From contig JAKSYS010000223.1 of the NCBI GenBank assembly GCA_022925895.1, positions 19,935-83,934 of the forward strand: a stretch of 64,000 nucleotides of DNA, written 5' to 3'. The notes below the pieces were generated by a model. The model was not told the DNA's origin, ran no database searches, and saw only the letters and a list, made by a program, of their open reading frames with translations. The stretch is from Fragilaria crotonensis. Its lineage: Eukaryota > Bacillariophyta > Fragilariophyceae > Fragilariales > Fragilariaceae. Below are positions 43,436 through 55,079 of the stretch, one piece after another (position 1 is the stretch's first letter; each line of letters opens with the position of its first letter). The translations under genes were made by a program, and so were the position numbers.

Positions 43436-44575
43436 CTAGTCTAGCCGCTCCTCGACATCAACATCAACGTCAGCAGAAGCTTCTTGACTTGCAAACGCAT
43501 GTTCATGAATCATCTTCTCCGCACCCGGCGTCAATCGGAAACATTCTTGCAATATCTGCCAGCATTCGGTGGGTACCAAAACATGAAACAACCTCGGTGC
43601 GTCCGTGTGCGTCATTGGTCGGGAATGGTACATGGCTTGCATCAATTCCACGGGGATCCGAGCCAAGATGCGACGGATTTGTTCTTCTTGCGTACGAATC
43701 GCATCCGGGGTCCCCATGAGGATCGTGTGGACCACGGAATGGACTTGTTCCAACGCCATACCCACATGCGTGTCTTGAAAGACATTGTAATGATTTTGAT
43801 GTGTCCGTAGTCGACTCAGGACTCTCATTTTCAAGAGTAACAGGATAGCAAGATGAGATGTTCTCCATGGTGCATCTGGTAGTAATTCCAAGAGATCTGC
43901 ATGTTCGTGTGGCATTGTGAGTTCCTTGTTGGTGGACGAGGGGGACGACGCCGGGGTCGACAATGTTGGTGTCATGGATAGGATGCGATAAATCTCTTGA
44001 AAGGCAAGCGCATCATGGCCCAATGCGGCATAAATGAGGAGAATTTGGTCCTCTAAATTATGCACATGTCGTCCGGACTCCATGTACTTGATGTAGGCCT
44101 CGTGAAAGTATCGTAATGCTTCTTGAAAGATGTGCGCTTCGTGTTGAAAGATATCCATGGTTCTGTAGGCGACGTAGAACATGAGATTTCCCATTTGATG
44201 ACTCATGACACCGAGGGGATGGCTGGGGTAGGTTTCATAGTGTTTTCTCATCCTTTCAATGTGCAAGCAAAAACCAAAATGAGAACTGTGGTCTTGAGAT
44301 TCACATTCGGGAGAACAGTATTGCTTCAGCTGACATCGATTGCACCTAGTTACCTTCCGTAGGGGTGGTGACAATGATTCCGGCTCTCGACAGAATGAAC
44401 AGAAAAGAGGTGGTTGAAGCAAGGACAGGGAATGTGAGACACTCATTTCTTTCACGCCCGAAGGGAGAGAATTGTCTCCGATTCCAGCGTTGTACAATTT
44501 CTTGAGAACAGATACACGGCTGTGATGTTGACAGTGAAGTAAGAAGTCCTGTAACAAGAGACGTGCACCTTGCAA
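43436..44575 (-). CDS. MYND-type zinc finger protein
   Basis: 379 residues, single exon. A complete MYND finger lies at residues 59-103: C59-x2-C62, C78-x2-C81, C87-x3-C91, H99 and C103 (CSFCREPE ... CNRCQLKQYCSPEC ... HFGFC). MYND fingers bind proline-rich partners and occur in transcriptional regulators and methyltransferases. Here no SET domain follows; the rest is helical (residues 125-215 and 235-350) and may form TPR-like repeats (ALRYFHEAYIKYMESG). The C-terminus is acidic (ADVDVDVEERLD). Its partner is unknown. It is a host gene by its intact frame. The next gene is 865 bp away on the left. Confidence 0.8.
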   Translation of the reverse strand: MQGARLLLQDFLLHCQHHSRVSVLKKLYNAGIGDNSLPSGVKEMSVSHSLSLLQPPLFCSFCREPESLSPPLRKVTRCNRCQLKQYCSPECESQDHSSHFGFCLHIERMRKHYETYPSHPLGVMSHQMGNLMFYVAYRTMDIFQHEAHIFQEALRYFHEAYIKYMESGRHVHNLEDQILLIYAALGHDALAFQEIYRILSMTPTLSTPASSPSSTNKELTMPHEHADLLELLPDAPWRTSHLAILLLLKMRVLSRLRTHQNHYNVFQDTHVGMALEQVHSVVHTILMGTPDAIRTQEEQIRRILARIPVELMQAMYHSRPMTHTDAPRLFHVLVPTECWQILQECFRLTPGAEKMIHEHAFASQEASADVDVDVEERLD

Positions 44576-45210
44576 CTGCCTGTCAGTGACTTCAGTCTCT
44601 TTAGCAATTAACTGTTGAGAGTTGAGTCTCTATAGACTTAGTCTGAGACAACTGGAGAACTCGTACGAGAGTACCAGGTACTCCGAGTACAAGTGTATTT
44701 GTATGCACAGAGGCAGAATTTACGTTCGACCGCATCATCATGTTCTGATTTCTTGGTGCGACTGGCGTGACAGTTAGTAGCCGCTGCCCGGTAAGGCGAA
44801 AGGATTTGCGTACATATGCATATACATATACGGAGTACTGGTACTCCGAGTATTCATTAGTGAGGGATGCGTACGTGTGTACTACAATAGCTTTTTCTAT
44901 AGATATCATATGGAGCTCAACTCACGTCTCACGTGTCACCCATTTTGAGAAATGCGTTTCCAGAATTCGCTGAACCACCGCTTCCTTGGCAACAAGATGC
45001 CCGTGTGTCATCACCACTCTTCATGGATATCTCTTGAAAGGCTGCTGGATCCCTTGTTGGTTGAAAAGTACATACGATGTCTCTGACATGGTAGTGGACG
45101 CCAAAAACCAAGACTGAACTGAAGTTAAGCCTTCGATCAGGACGCGCAATCCGTTGATTGAAGAGATGGCGGCAATGGCTGTTACGACCACCTAAGCGAC
45201 ATGGTTTCCA
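44576..45210. other. Intergenic spacer with ACTCCGAGT-type motifs
   Basis: About 630 bp. It contains GGTACTCCGAGTAC (about 44688) and GTACTGGTACTCCGAGTA (about 44836), members of a word family recurring in several spacers of this window, plus a CATATGCATATACATATA tract at 44814. No gene is supported. Confidence 0.4.
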
Positions 45211-45690
45211 GTGGTGTCTGGGTTTATCATTGGCGGTCTACTACTACTTTGTATAATCAATAGCTTTCTCATCTACATGAAAGTCCGGGAATTGTCCAAA
45301 GCTACCTCACAACATATGACGGTGGGCTGTGCCCTCGCGAAGCAACGCCAGACCAGAAGAATGTCAAGCAAGTCATCACCCAGTCATTTCTTCATGTTTG
45401 GGGGCTACAGGTGGCGAATTGATCGGTATGGATGGAAAGCTACATTACCCAAATTGAAGGATTGGCAGAAGGATGTCTACTTCTTTGCACGAGCTAACAA
45501 AGAGGAAATCGCGAGGAGACTGTTCTTGGAGAGCTTCTTCGAGAAGGAAGGCGATATCTTGTATCGCACCGACCCAATCGATGTGCACATGTTTCTGCAG
45601 ATTAGTGATCTTTCCGGCAAGAAATTCGCTTTCATTGGTTCTGAAAACGCAAAGATCAACGACCAGGACGCTGACCTGGTAAAAATGTAA
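45211..45690 (+). CDS. Small protein with an N-terminal membrane segment, function unknown
   Basis: The open frame of 159 residues has no ATG near its start (it begins at GTG 45211). A 3' splice site TTTCCAG at 45202-45208 just before it suggests that the frame is a downstream exon and that the start lies in an unseen exon. The first 20 residues (GFIIGGLLLLCIINSFLIYM) form a strong membrane helix. The rest is soluble and basic-to-mixed (FFMFGGYRWRIDRYGWKATL ... KDWQKDVYFFARANKEEIAR) and ends DLSGKKFAFIGSENAKIN. No family is recognised. The reading has coding character, but expression is unproven. Confidence 0.4.
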   Translation: MVSGFIIGGLLLLCIINSFLIYMKVRELSKATSQHMTVGCALAKQRQTRRMSSKSSPSHFFMFGGYRWRIDRYGWKATLPKLKDWQKDVYFFARANKEEIARRLFLESFFEKEGDILYRTDPIDVHMFLQISDLSGKKFAFIGSENAKINDQDADLVKM

Positions 45691-46780
45691 GGCGCAAATG
45701 TCTCACGCGTATTGATTTCCAAGCAACATGGATGCCACCCCGCGATTCTCAGCAGCAGTGAATTTGGGGGCACAGTGCTAACATGGAAGGTGTCATCTGT
45801 GCCTCTAGGCGTACAATCCAGGACAGCAAAATGTTAGGTATGCGGTTAAGGTGAGTGTCGAAAATCATTTTATAGAAAAGTTGCCGAAGCAATGTCGTGT
45901 TGCTAACCACATGACTTTCGCTTTAGCTCCTTGAGTGGAGCACTCGCAATCCATTGATTGCCATGCAGCTTGCTGGTCGTTCCCCGACTTTATATCGCTT
46001 GCTCTACCGAGCCGATCAACATAATTGGGGAATTTCAACTCGTACCACCATACGAGAATTTTTCGTCCAAGAGCCTTTGAAATCGACGACTTGTCGAGAT
46101 GTGAATCGAAACGTGGCGTTCACGTTCTCCAGCATAAAATGACCAGTTTGCCTCCCGCCGCCAGCAATGCCGGAGACAGTCGGTATCCCAAACAGGCTGT
46201 GGACGCAAGCAATTCCGCGCCAATACAAAACTGAGGATTGTCGGGATCGTTGGGCCAAATCATCAAGTGTGTTTTTGCCTTTGCCAATTTCTTGGCTTAT
46301 AATATGGATCGCAAGAAGGAACTCTATTATGTAAACGAAACAGACAACTATTGCCCTGAAATCGAGGAATCCGAACGTGGCCCTTCCGCTATGTGGATAC
46401 CAATATTGATGTAACAACCCTGGTGGTATAGTTGCATGTATATGTTCGCCTGGGTACACGGATTGCCCTCTGGTATACGTAAGTCTTTACACGTTTATCA
46501 GACTTCAATATCTAGGCAGCTGCATGTAACGTTGCTGGTCGCAAAAGCAGGAGGAAGCAGAGGTATAACCTGTATACCATTCATACTGAACACTGAACAG
46601 ATTCAATTGATCATATGACATCCTTGCACTTTGTCATCGACATCATTGAGAGGAATAATCTTCCAAATTAACGCATCACCCCTTTATGCTTTGAAGATAC
46701 TGAATACTGTAGAACATGGTTTAATAAAAAATGAGTTGTAATGATGCCTATAAACAGGATTGATAACATAATATGTACAT
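45691..46780. other. Intergenic region without a supported gene
   Basis: 1.1 kb. Short frames on both strands lack coding character. The segment 46470-46545 resembles 27800-27870 inside the TA-type transposon, in DNA and in translation (VYQTSISRQLHVTLL versus VYHTSISRRMHFMLL), so it may be a relic of a shared repeat. Confidence 0.4.
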
Positions 46781-47854
46781 TTAGATGTCGCACAGCCGAG
46801 TCAGCATGTTCGCAAATTCGGAATCATTCTCGAGACTACTGTTGATATCATCAACAGCGTTGGGAGCGATCTTGAGTATAGTCATAAATGTTTTCATTTC
46901 ATCATCGCTAAGCCTCTTACGAGAGAGACTGGGAACGTCCATCAAGCCAGTGGGAAGCACGTGAGAAGTTCTGTCAGCGAAGTCCGCAATCGAATGAGAT
47001 GGATTGTCAGTTGGAGCCCGACGTAGTACTTCGATAGGGGTCGGCGAAATTATCAGCGAGGCTGCGGGAATATTTCTCAGGGTTTCGACAGCGATTGGCG
47101 GCATCGCATAAAAATTGGGTTCTCGCTCCGGATTGCTTCTGGCCCTCACTTTATTTCCCTTGATTCTCCGCCTTGGGATGCGATAGGCCAAGGCAACCTT
47201 GCCCCGGAGAAAGAGCTCATGGTAGTACCCTCCTTGATCGCCACCCTTGGCAGTCAGTCGTTGGAATCCGTAAAGGTTCAGCTGGCGCAGAAAGGAAGGG
47301 AATTTCGACATCTTGAAGTAAGTTGGCATTATTTCAACTGCAAATTCTTTGGGCCTGTGAACCACAAAGCACCGCCCATGAGGTTGCCACGAAACGATAT
47401 CTTCGAGACCGTTGTTTTCCGACTCTTCGAGCATCGCATGCAGTCGCGCTGGAAACGGCATTCCGGACGCACTCTTTCGAGAACCCGCATCAGCTGAAGA
47501 AATGCTCAGTTCCTCACCTGCATGGTCAACGTATTCGTGTGAATCTCCGTCGAAGACATCATCAAAGCTTGATGAAAACAGCCCGTCCATATCTTGTGAT
47601 GTAACCGAGCCACAACTTGTGGAGCTGTTGGGCGCACCTATTGAGTCGAAGGGACTCATGAGATGAGTTCGTGTTGTGACTACCGGTACAACACTGCTCA
47701 CGTCCTTGTTGTTTAACGTACTCACGCTGCCAAATGGGCCGACGGGTAGATTCCAGGGCGTGACTGATCGCCTATCGTGTTTGTTGAACTCATTCAACGA
47801 GTCAAGTTGTCGCGAGGGTACATTCCAGCTCATAGAGGGATGGGATACGGCCAC
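46781..47854 (-). CDS. Heat shock factor-type transcription factor (HSF 1)
   Basis: 357 residues, single exon. The HSF DNA-binding domain spans about residues 132-218: FPARLHAMLEE, then IVSWQPHGRCFVVHRPKEF, then MPTYFKMSKFPSFLRQLNLYGFQRL (the recognition helix is SFLRQLNLYGF) and GGYYHELFLRGK. It binds nGAAn repeats in the nucleus. The SWQPHGRCFVVH form and the HELFLRGK...IKGNKVRAR extension are what I know from diatom HSFs, a greatly expanded family there. A serine-rich N-terminal region (60-130) may be regulatory. The usual HR-A/B coiled coil is not obvious after the domain. Intact frame. Confidence 0.92.
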   Translation of the reverse strand: MAVSHPSMSWNVPSRQLDSLNEFNKHDRRSVTPWNLPVGPFGSVSTLNNKDVSSVVPVVTTRTHLMSPFDSIGAPNSSTSCGSVTSQDMDGLFSSSFDDVFDGDSHEYVDHAGEELSISSADAGSRKSASGMPFPARLHAMLEESENNGLEDIVSWQPHGRCFVVHRPKEFAVEIMPTYFKMSKFPSFLRQLNLYGFQRLTAKGGDQGGYYHELFLRGKVALAYRIPRRRIKGNKVRARSNPEREPNFYAMPPIAVETLRNIPAASLIISPTPIEVLRRAPTDNPSHSIADFADRTSHVLPTGLMDVPSLSRKRLSDDEMKTFMTILKIAPNAVDDINSSLENDSEFANMLTRLCDI

Positions 47855-48401
47855 CAGGATATGGTACCAGGTATGCCCACTCGACTCGGTTGTAGATTTG
47901 TGGTTGCACTTGTGTCGCTATCACTGCTTGTGAAAGATTGTTTTTGCCACTTACAACTTCAAGTGAAGGTTCGCAATCTGTGCAGTATCCGAAGCTTCGG
48001 GTACCGGGTATCGGTTGTAGGCTAACAGAATACTCCGGATGTGTAGTATTTCAATTGGCGAACACGTGTTTGTGTCGTGCTCTGAGCACAAGGTTTGTGC
48101 AATGTAAGACAAAAAGGACAGACTTTAAACATCAAACAAAATGGAATACCTTTGAGGGCGCCGAAGGTGCGTTTTCAAGACAGTTTTAGGATGAAGTAAC
48201 TTCAACAAGGAATCAAACCACCGTGCCTTTACGGAGGTGGTATACGATGACGTCGTTTGTGACGAGGTTATTTATGTATACGTCTGCTTTGTCCATTGTA
48301 CTTCTTACCAGGTGCAAGGTAGCCTACTTCAACAGGTGTAAGGTAGCCTACTTGAACTTGAGTTTGCAGTTTGCCTGTAGATTTTGAATTGATCAATATA
48401 G
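47855..48401. other. Intergenic spacer with a 24 bp tandem repeat
   Basis: It includes two tandem copies of AGGTG.AAGGTAGCCTACTT at 48310-48355 (24 bp unit, few differences). No gene is supported. Confidence 0.5.
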
Positions 48402-48659
48402 ATGTATATATACACGATAGAAACATTTATGAATGTGTTGAAGAATGACGTGGCACATGGTCTCGAACAACCCACCAACAGTTCGCATCCGAAGACCTAC
48501 CGAACAACATCGAAGGTGATGAAGGAGTCCCAAAGGAGCCAAGCCGGCAGTCGAAGCAAACGATCGCGTGCAGCGAGAATCCTGACTCCTGCAGATTCCG
48601 CTGACGTGACTTCCAACTTCAACTCCATCGACTATGGGCGATTACGCCTTGTATCCTGA
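48402..48659 (+). CDS. Short ORF of doubtful coding status
   Basis: 85 residues. The middle is rich in S, K and R (SQRSQAGSRSKRSRAARILT), resembling a disordered basic nuclear tail. It lacks domain evidence and a convincing promoter. It could be an exon of an unresolved gene or chance. Confidence 0.2.
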   Translation: MYIYTIETFMNVLKNDVAHGLEQPTNSSHPKTYRTTSKVMKESQRSQAGSRSKRSRAARILTPADSADVTSNFNSIDYGRLRLVS

Positions 48660-51600
48660 GTACTCTCCGAAATGGAGTTCAAAAGCTTGTATTTCGTTCC
48701 CTCGCATCCCTTGATCGAAAAGGAAATTGAGATAATCTACCTAGAGTGGTGCACACATATCAAAGCCGGTATCTTCTGGATCCCGCTGCTGAAAAACCCA
48801 ACAGTCACAGCATCATGTTCTTCCCAGGATAACCAAGTTCATCCAGCATGACCAATGGCACTTGGAACAGCAAAGGAATCAAAAGTTGCAAAGGTGATCC
48901 ATCATTACTAGTAGTATAATCATGCTGTATGGAGGCCACAGGAACACTAACGCATGCATGTTCTACAATGCTCACCCTTAGGATAAAGGTTTGGGCAGCG
49001 GTTTGTAGATATGATTGTTGCTTTTTAAAAGCCTTCAAGCACAATCTCACACTTGCATGGGTGTCTCATGACTGCAGTCATTTCGTCATGTGTGAAAATC
49101 GTTGTATAAGGTGCAGAATCTGGTGTCCATGAGCAGCCAAATCTCATATAAGAGGCTAGTATGTACATGTGATACTTTGGCTTTTCCATGGGGAAAACCA
49201 GCCATCAGCATGGTCATCATTATCATTTGTTGCCCTTGTTTCAGTTGCCCATCATGAGCTGTAACAGTTGATTAAAAATAAAGTGCTCGTAGTACCTGCT
49301 GACCATTTCAAAGAACTTTCAAGTAATGTTCTACTTAGGGCAGAAGTACTTTTGACACCACTTGTTTTGAGTATCAATGGTGGTGTGAAAAGATCATGCA
49401 TCTCAAAGGCCCATCAACATACAAGGAATTATGCTCAAGGATATCCTTGCCCTCAGAGGAGAATTTTTGATTTAAGAATACCATCTTGTGATCCTAAGTA
49501 CAAGTCAGGGGAAATCCAGTAGCGTAGCATTACCATTTAGTAACTTGAAGAAATCCCCTTAGAAGCTTAAGTCTCCAGTATGCATTAAAAAATTGATCAG
49601 AATTGTGACACGACCATTCTAAGGGAATCCTTTAAAAATTCCAATTGAGAAAATGCCTAATGAAAATGGACAAAGATACCATGAAATGTCTGTGAGACAA
49701 CAACATCCTTTCTCACTCATCAAGGCTGACAAACAATCTTCTAATTGAAAATCTTGTTTTGAATTTGAATTGGCAGGAAGGTCCAGCAAACTCCGCTGCT
49801 TGGTATTAAATTTACGTAGGAAAATATCCCCTGAAAAGCTTAAAGTCTCCAGTATTCATTAAAAAATGAGAGATACTTTGAAGTGTCCATTGTTTACCAA
49901 GAAATCATTGTTTATGCTTAATGCTTATTTTTTTATAAGAATTTATTTGAATAACCAGCTATACTATTTGACAACCGTATATACTTTAGTATACAGGTGT
50001 ATACATGTTTGTGTTTCAAGTACTTGTGAATCCATTTCCATGCTTCTTTGTATCCCAGAACACTGCACAGAGCTGTGTATCAATCATTCACATGTGTATA
50101 AATGTATTAAAAAAGTGATGGAAACAGGTTGAAGTTGTAACAGTAAAAACAGAAAAATAACTGTACCAGACATTTTGCTGTCATCATGATTTAAAAGCTT
50201 GTTAAATGTATTTTGCAAAATTCTAAAAAAGTCATCCTGGAATGAAATAACAAATTCCCTTGATTGAAAGAACCCGGTTGCTTAAGCTGTATGCACATAG
50301 GGTTCAGAACCTTGTTAACTTTCATGTTATAATACACTGGTGGTACCTGCTATGCATCATTTGTCAACACTAACCTGCACATCTCTAGATCACATGAAAA
50401 ATGTATGTGCCATGATTACCTTGCTCCTCTTGCTGCTTTTGACCTTCTTTATCTGTGGTTTTGAATCTTTTCTCTTTTCTTTCAATTTCAGTCAATATCA
50501 CGTTGGCTTCATTGTTTGGTTGTTGCTCGTTGTACACCAAACTACGACACAAGCATAGCATTCTTTGTTTGCTTTACATTTACCACCACTTTTATACAAA
50601 CAATGTTGAGAGCCATGTCACAAGTTTGATAATGATCAAGGTTTGCTGGAGTGGTGTTGAGATTGTTGCAAGACACTGTTTTTCATTACGGACACTTACT
50701 TTATCAATCTAAACAGAAATATTTTCCAGGAGGCATGACTTGACAAGCAACGGAAGACTAATGGACCGCAAATGCAAATGTACACTTGCAATTAACGTAT
50801 TGTGGCATTGGCATGCAACTGCATATTCAATTCATAGAGGATACGACAGTAACACCAATTTGGTTAACACATTCTGCCATAGCTATTCTATGACAGCAGT
50901 AGACTGGTGATCATCTAGATTAATGATCCCAATTCACAATTCACAAATGTTTCAGTGGCTAAGTAGCGAGCTCCTAAGCACTTTTTATCAGGAAACCTGT
51001 CAGACAATTGAAAAGGGACCTGTGCAATTGCTCGGTGGTAAACCTAAGCAGTTCCTCAAAAGGCCTTGAATTTCACTTGATGTAGCTTTTACTATGTGAC
51101 CTTTTCACATCGTGCCAAGACTGTTCTAGCGACACGACAGCAACCTATGTTGCGCTCTACTAGTGCTCTGCTTGTACTACCACAATATACCACATCCTCC
51201 TGTTTGGCGGAACCATTTGAAGTGCTGGACACTGATCCCATACGGACAGTCAACGTTTCTCCAAAAAGGATCATCAACAAGTTGCAAATTCAGAAACTGC
51301 AAAATTCGGATGAACACCTAATTTAGGCCTCACATGGCACTCCACTCTCTCTCTAAATGCACTGATACTTCAAAAGGGAGATGTACATGATCTGTTTGAC
51401 CATCATGGATTTATATGCAACAGTCCTGTTGATCTTGCAACTAGTATCCTGCATGCACAGAAGAGTCCCAACATAAAGACATTACCAGTCACCACCAAGG
51501 ATTGTGTCATTGTCCTTTTATTGCTGTCAACAATGGGTGCTAGCTATGTCTGACTCATCCAAACATAGTTAACATTGTCCCCTTCTTGGCCCATACACAA

Positions 51601-52638
51601 ACGTTCTTGACGAGATTCCATGGTCATCCAACATCCAACCGTTGCCAACAAGAAATGACTCAGAATGGATGGCAAACCGTTCTTGTGCTGCCACCAAGCA
51701 AGTCCATCGCATTGTTTCGGAACAAAACTGTCACTAGGGGATTGGGTTTTGCATTGGAAGGAAAGACAGCAATGCACATAACCTCCCATAATACCATCAT
51801 TGAACAACTCACCAGACCCTTGGCATCATCATGGTGATAATCAGCAACATTAGTCCTCCCTTCCAGTCTTCACATTCTGAGAACAACAAGAAGCTTGTTT
51901 GGTTTACAAAAAGGAAGAAATCAATTGAATTTACAACGCCGGCTGTGGCTGCTGCAGCTATTCTTTTCTTCACCACACAATAACACAGAGTGACGTGCTT
52001 CCACATAAGTATCATACTCAGGCATCCAATTTGCATTTCTTGTGGTCACTAGCTAACCGACCTGCCAGAAAAGGCTAGCTCACACCACTAGTACCAAAGA
52101 ATGAATGCAATGTTGAATCTCTGCTTTGGAGCCACTGAACAGATACAACATATTCTCATGAGAAGTGAAACAACAAGATACTAGAACGAGGATTTTGCAC
52201 ACTTGACAACTTTCATTATGGAAGCGCACCAAATGCTTGTCCATATGCTGGCAAACGTCAAACACAATCATTCTCGTCTGTGGAACCGCTGTGCGGTACT
52301 CTGGTATACAACAAAGTTGACTGCCCCCGTTCAAGCACTGAATTAGATCTTTTTCAAGTCACTCGGACGAGTACAGTTGTATCCACTCTCAAGCAACGTT
52401 CCTTGAATGCTGCTATTTCGGATTAGGTGTAGTAATGCAGAAGACTGGTCTGCTTTCTACGTAAGCTGGGTACATGAACAATGTAGGAAAGTTATGTATG
52501 TAATACAAAACCCAAAAAATTAGTTTCAAGCCCATTTTAACGACAATATAACGGTACAAGAATCCTTCGCACATTTTTGCGGTTTCAGACTCCCTCCACC
52601 ATTGCACACACGCATATTACACGTAAAACGGCTCAGCA
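48660..52638. other. Long AT-rich region without a supported gene
   Basis: About 4 kb between HSF 1 and the sulfotransferase-like gene. One direct repeat is visible: AAGCTTAA.GTCTCCAGTAT.CATTAAAAAA at about 49564 and 49837. From about 51100 to 52350 the plus strand reads like a long-decayed coding sequence (open pieces such as VSPKRIINKLQIQKL and RGDVHDLFDHHGF separated by stops), family unknown. The rest (48.8-51.0 kb) shows nothing I can name. Confidence 0.45.
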
Positions 52639-53832
52639 ATGACAAGCGGCAAGGACTCGGGAAAGAAAGGGAGCGCTTACATCGCCATTCGAGACGTCGG
52701 TCAGCGTGCTCTTATATCAACATGTATCATTGCTGTGGCTTATTGGGCGACCAAATCGTCGTCGTCGTCGTCCTATGAAAGTCACGAACTGGCTGCTATC
52801 ATCAGGGGTGACCGCGAACAATTGAGCCATGGCATGATTTCTCACACTAAAAGCGCCAAGTTGGCATATTGGTTGAAAGAAGGACTGCCGGATGAATACA
52901 CACCGAAAATTCTGTGGCTTATGGCATGGCCCGAATCGGGTGAAGATTACATTCTCGAAACAATTCAACGCGTCTCGAATCGAAGTACAGCAACGAATTA
53001 TGGTGAAGTCGTGACGCTTCCAGAGTTTTTTTCGATTCCGATTTATCCTCTTCACAGTGAAGGGCCCTACTGGGAAGGTTTGGCCGGACAGTTTGAAAAC
53101 AAGATTCGAAGATTGCCAGATCGACACGTATTGACCATGACGCATTGTTCCTCGAAGTGTTTCTTGGATTGTCCTCCCAAGGAGTATTATGCCGAGTCCA
53201 AATCCTCTTTTTCCAAGAAGTGTGGCACAACAACGGCTCGGGTGGCGCCGAATGCCAAGATGACGACCTTTCAGTATCCTCTGGACCGAGTGTCCAAGGC
53301 AATCCACGTCATTCGCAACCCCTTCCACAACGTCATTCAGCGCTTTTTAAAGGAGCGTGAAATACGCAAAGACGACGTTGGTTTTTTGGAGGAATATCCA
53401 GATTTACCCAAGAAGGGGTTTCAAAAGTGGTGTGCTTTCATGGACGATAAGTACGAAAAGGAGGACGCCAAGGTGTATTCAAAAACACTTCTGAAATTAG
53501 CCAAGAAAGCTCTGTGTCACGCTGAGTTTTACAAATACGTGCAGTGGCACAACAACGCGTTTGAAACCACAAAGCATATGAAGCATACCACCGTGGTGTA
53601 TTACGAAGACTTTTATACTGATACATTTGAGGAGACGATCGACAAAATTGTGGGCATGCTGGAACTGGACCGAGTTGACGCACCCTATCCATTTTCTCCA
53701 CCTCATGATTATTCACGGTTTTATAGCTTGGAGTCGAGGAAGAGTATTCGGAATTTCGTCAAGGCGTTGGCGTCCGACGAAACCTGGAAGCACTTGAAGC
53801 ACTTTTTTGAACCAGGCAACATCGAGGCGTAG
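52639..53832 (+). CDS. Membrane-anchored sulfotransferase-like protein
   Basis: 397 residues, single exon. The N-terminus has a short cytosolic part and a membrane helix (ALISTCIIAVAYWAT, residues 24-38) followed by a serine run, the layout of a type II Golgi enzyme. The 5'-phosphosulfate loop is WPESGEDYI (97-105), and the 3'-phosphate motif is HVIRNPFHNVIQRF (223-236), with R226 and a later basic segment. These are the two PAPS-binding blocks of sulfotransferases. The loop has E-S-G-E-D in place of the usual K-S-G-T-T/S, so the catalytic lysine is not where expected and activity is uncertain. A conserved YYEDFY (321-326) and a C-terminal RFYSLESRKSIRNFV helix fit the fold. The acceptor is unknown, possibly a glycan or secreted protein. 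Confidence 0.75.
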   Translation: MTSGKDSGKKGSAYIAIRDVGQRALISTCIIAVAYWATKSSSSSSYESHELAAIIRGDREQLSHGMISHTKSAKLAYWLKEGLPDEYTPKILWLMAWPESGEDYILETIQRVSNRSTATNYGEVVTLPEFFSIPIYPLHSEGPYWEGLAGQFENKIRRLPDRHVLTMTHCSSKCFLDCPPKEYYAESKSSFSKKCGTTTARVAPNAKMTTFQYPLDRVSKAIHVIRNPFHNVIQRFLKEREIRKDDVGFLEEYPDLPKKGFQKWCAFMDDKYEKEDAKVYSKTLLKLAKKALCHAEFYKYVQWHNNAFETTKHMKHTTVVYYEDFYTDTFEETIDKIVGMLELDRVDAPYPFSPPHDYSRFYSLESRKSIRNFVKALASDETWKHLKHFFEPGNIEA

Positions 53833-54251
53833 TCATCCGCAGTGCACCGATACGTTGATGTCCTTCACCTTGGAATGCCTGTCGCGAAGGCGAGACTGCT
53901 ATTGACTGCATAGTTTGGTGTAGTCGTTGTCCATCACTAGTGGATTGAAAATAATGTTGAAGGTTGCCCATTTCTTCTTCTGTAGGAACTGCACTAATCC
54001 CTTCTCCGCAACCATGGGATGAAGGAGTGCCCATCCAAGGTCAGCCACTGCACGGGGAGTTTCACAAAGCATGACGGTCGTACTTCCTATGCCTAAACCA
54101 GGGAGTAGGTAATTTCTACCGGTAGGTCGAGTGCTAAAAGGCTACAGTTGGGATATATGTAGAGTATAACTGAGGCAGCCTACACGCTTACACCGATAAA
54201 AAATCATTTGAAGGCGGAGTTGTCCAAAGTAATTTGCAGTTCTGCAGTCTA
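53833..54251. other. Intergenic spacer
   Basis: About 420 bp between the sulfotransferase-like gene and a MITE. No ORF with coding character is seen. Confidence 0.4.
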
Positions 54252-54583
54252 CCGTAAGAATTGCGTAGTTTAAACTTCGGGGAATGTACAGTTTCGGTCA
54301 TCCAAAAAGCTTATTCACCGTAAAATGACTTTTTTCGATGTACGCTCAAAAACGAAAAAATGAAGATTCAAACTCATCCGCCTGTATTTGATGTTATAGA
54401 GCCAAATAAACCTCTTGTTTCGCTCTTTTCGAATGACCTGACGTTTCGGTTAAATGCCAGATTTTCTCCATTCTAAATGGAAAGAGTGAGTTTTTGGTCG
54501 TACGGAGGGTGTACATAAGATTCCGTCGAAATTCCGTCGAAAAAGCTTAAACACCGCTAGAGTTTAAACTACGCAATTTACGG
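54252..54583. mobile_element. TA-flanked MITE, Tc1/mariner type
   Basis: 332 bp with inverted ends CCGTAA(GA)ATTGCGTAGTTT and its complement at the right (AAACTACGCAATTTACGG); the left copy has two extra bases. TA flanks both sides (54250-54251 and 54584-54585). No ORF. TA flanks and short size fit a mariner-type MITE. The inverted ends extend at least 24 bp. Confidence 0.75.
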
Positions 54584-55079
54584 TAGTTCCTTTTCTTTTT
54601 GATCTCCGAGTACTGGGGGGGGGGGGGGGCGCACATTTTTTTGCCAATTTTCAGCTGTTTTCGGGAGTGTGTAGACTGTAGACGCACAGAACATACTGTA
54701 CCACTATCTTACAACCTCACCGCTCTGGCGTACACACAGTACCCGCTAATACCACAAGAGGTGTGGTATATGATCGCTTATTTACACATGGAGCATAGAA
54801 CCTGGTGACAGGTGACACGACCAACAGCTGGTATCGCGTTTAATGACATCGAACGTGTCACCAGTTCAAAACTAAAAACAATTCTCAGAGTGATTTTGAG
54901 ATTGACCTAGTAGTACTAGAGAAAGACGAGGAGTCTCACTAAGTTTTGTTTCGCTGGTTAGCAATGCCGAAAAGGCCAAGTTATCTGCATTTGAAGTGAA
55001 AACACTACCCCAGTTTTGGTTTGTACACTATAGTCTTGTGTCTTGTCGAGTTGTGCCTTATCCTTCAGTTTGACAGGGG
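54584..55079. other. Intergenic spacer with a G15 homopolymer
   Basis: It contains an uninterrupted run of about 15 G at 54615-54629, after CTCCGAGTACT. No gene. The run could form a G-quadruplex and may be miscounted in the assembly. Confidence 0.5.

Noticed and set aside
46016-46459. 147-residue minus-strand ORF
   Set aside because: No coding character, no conserved motif and no start context; the region looks intergenic.
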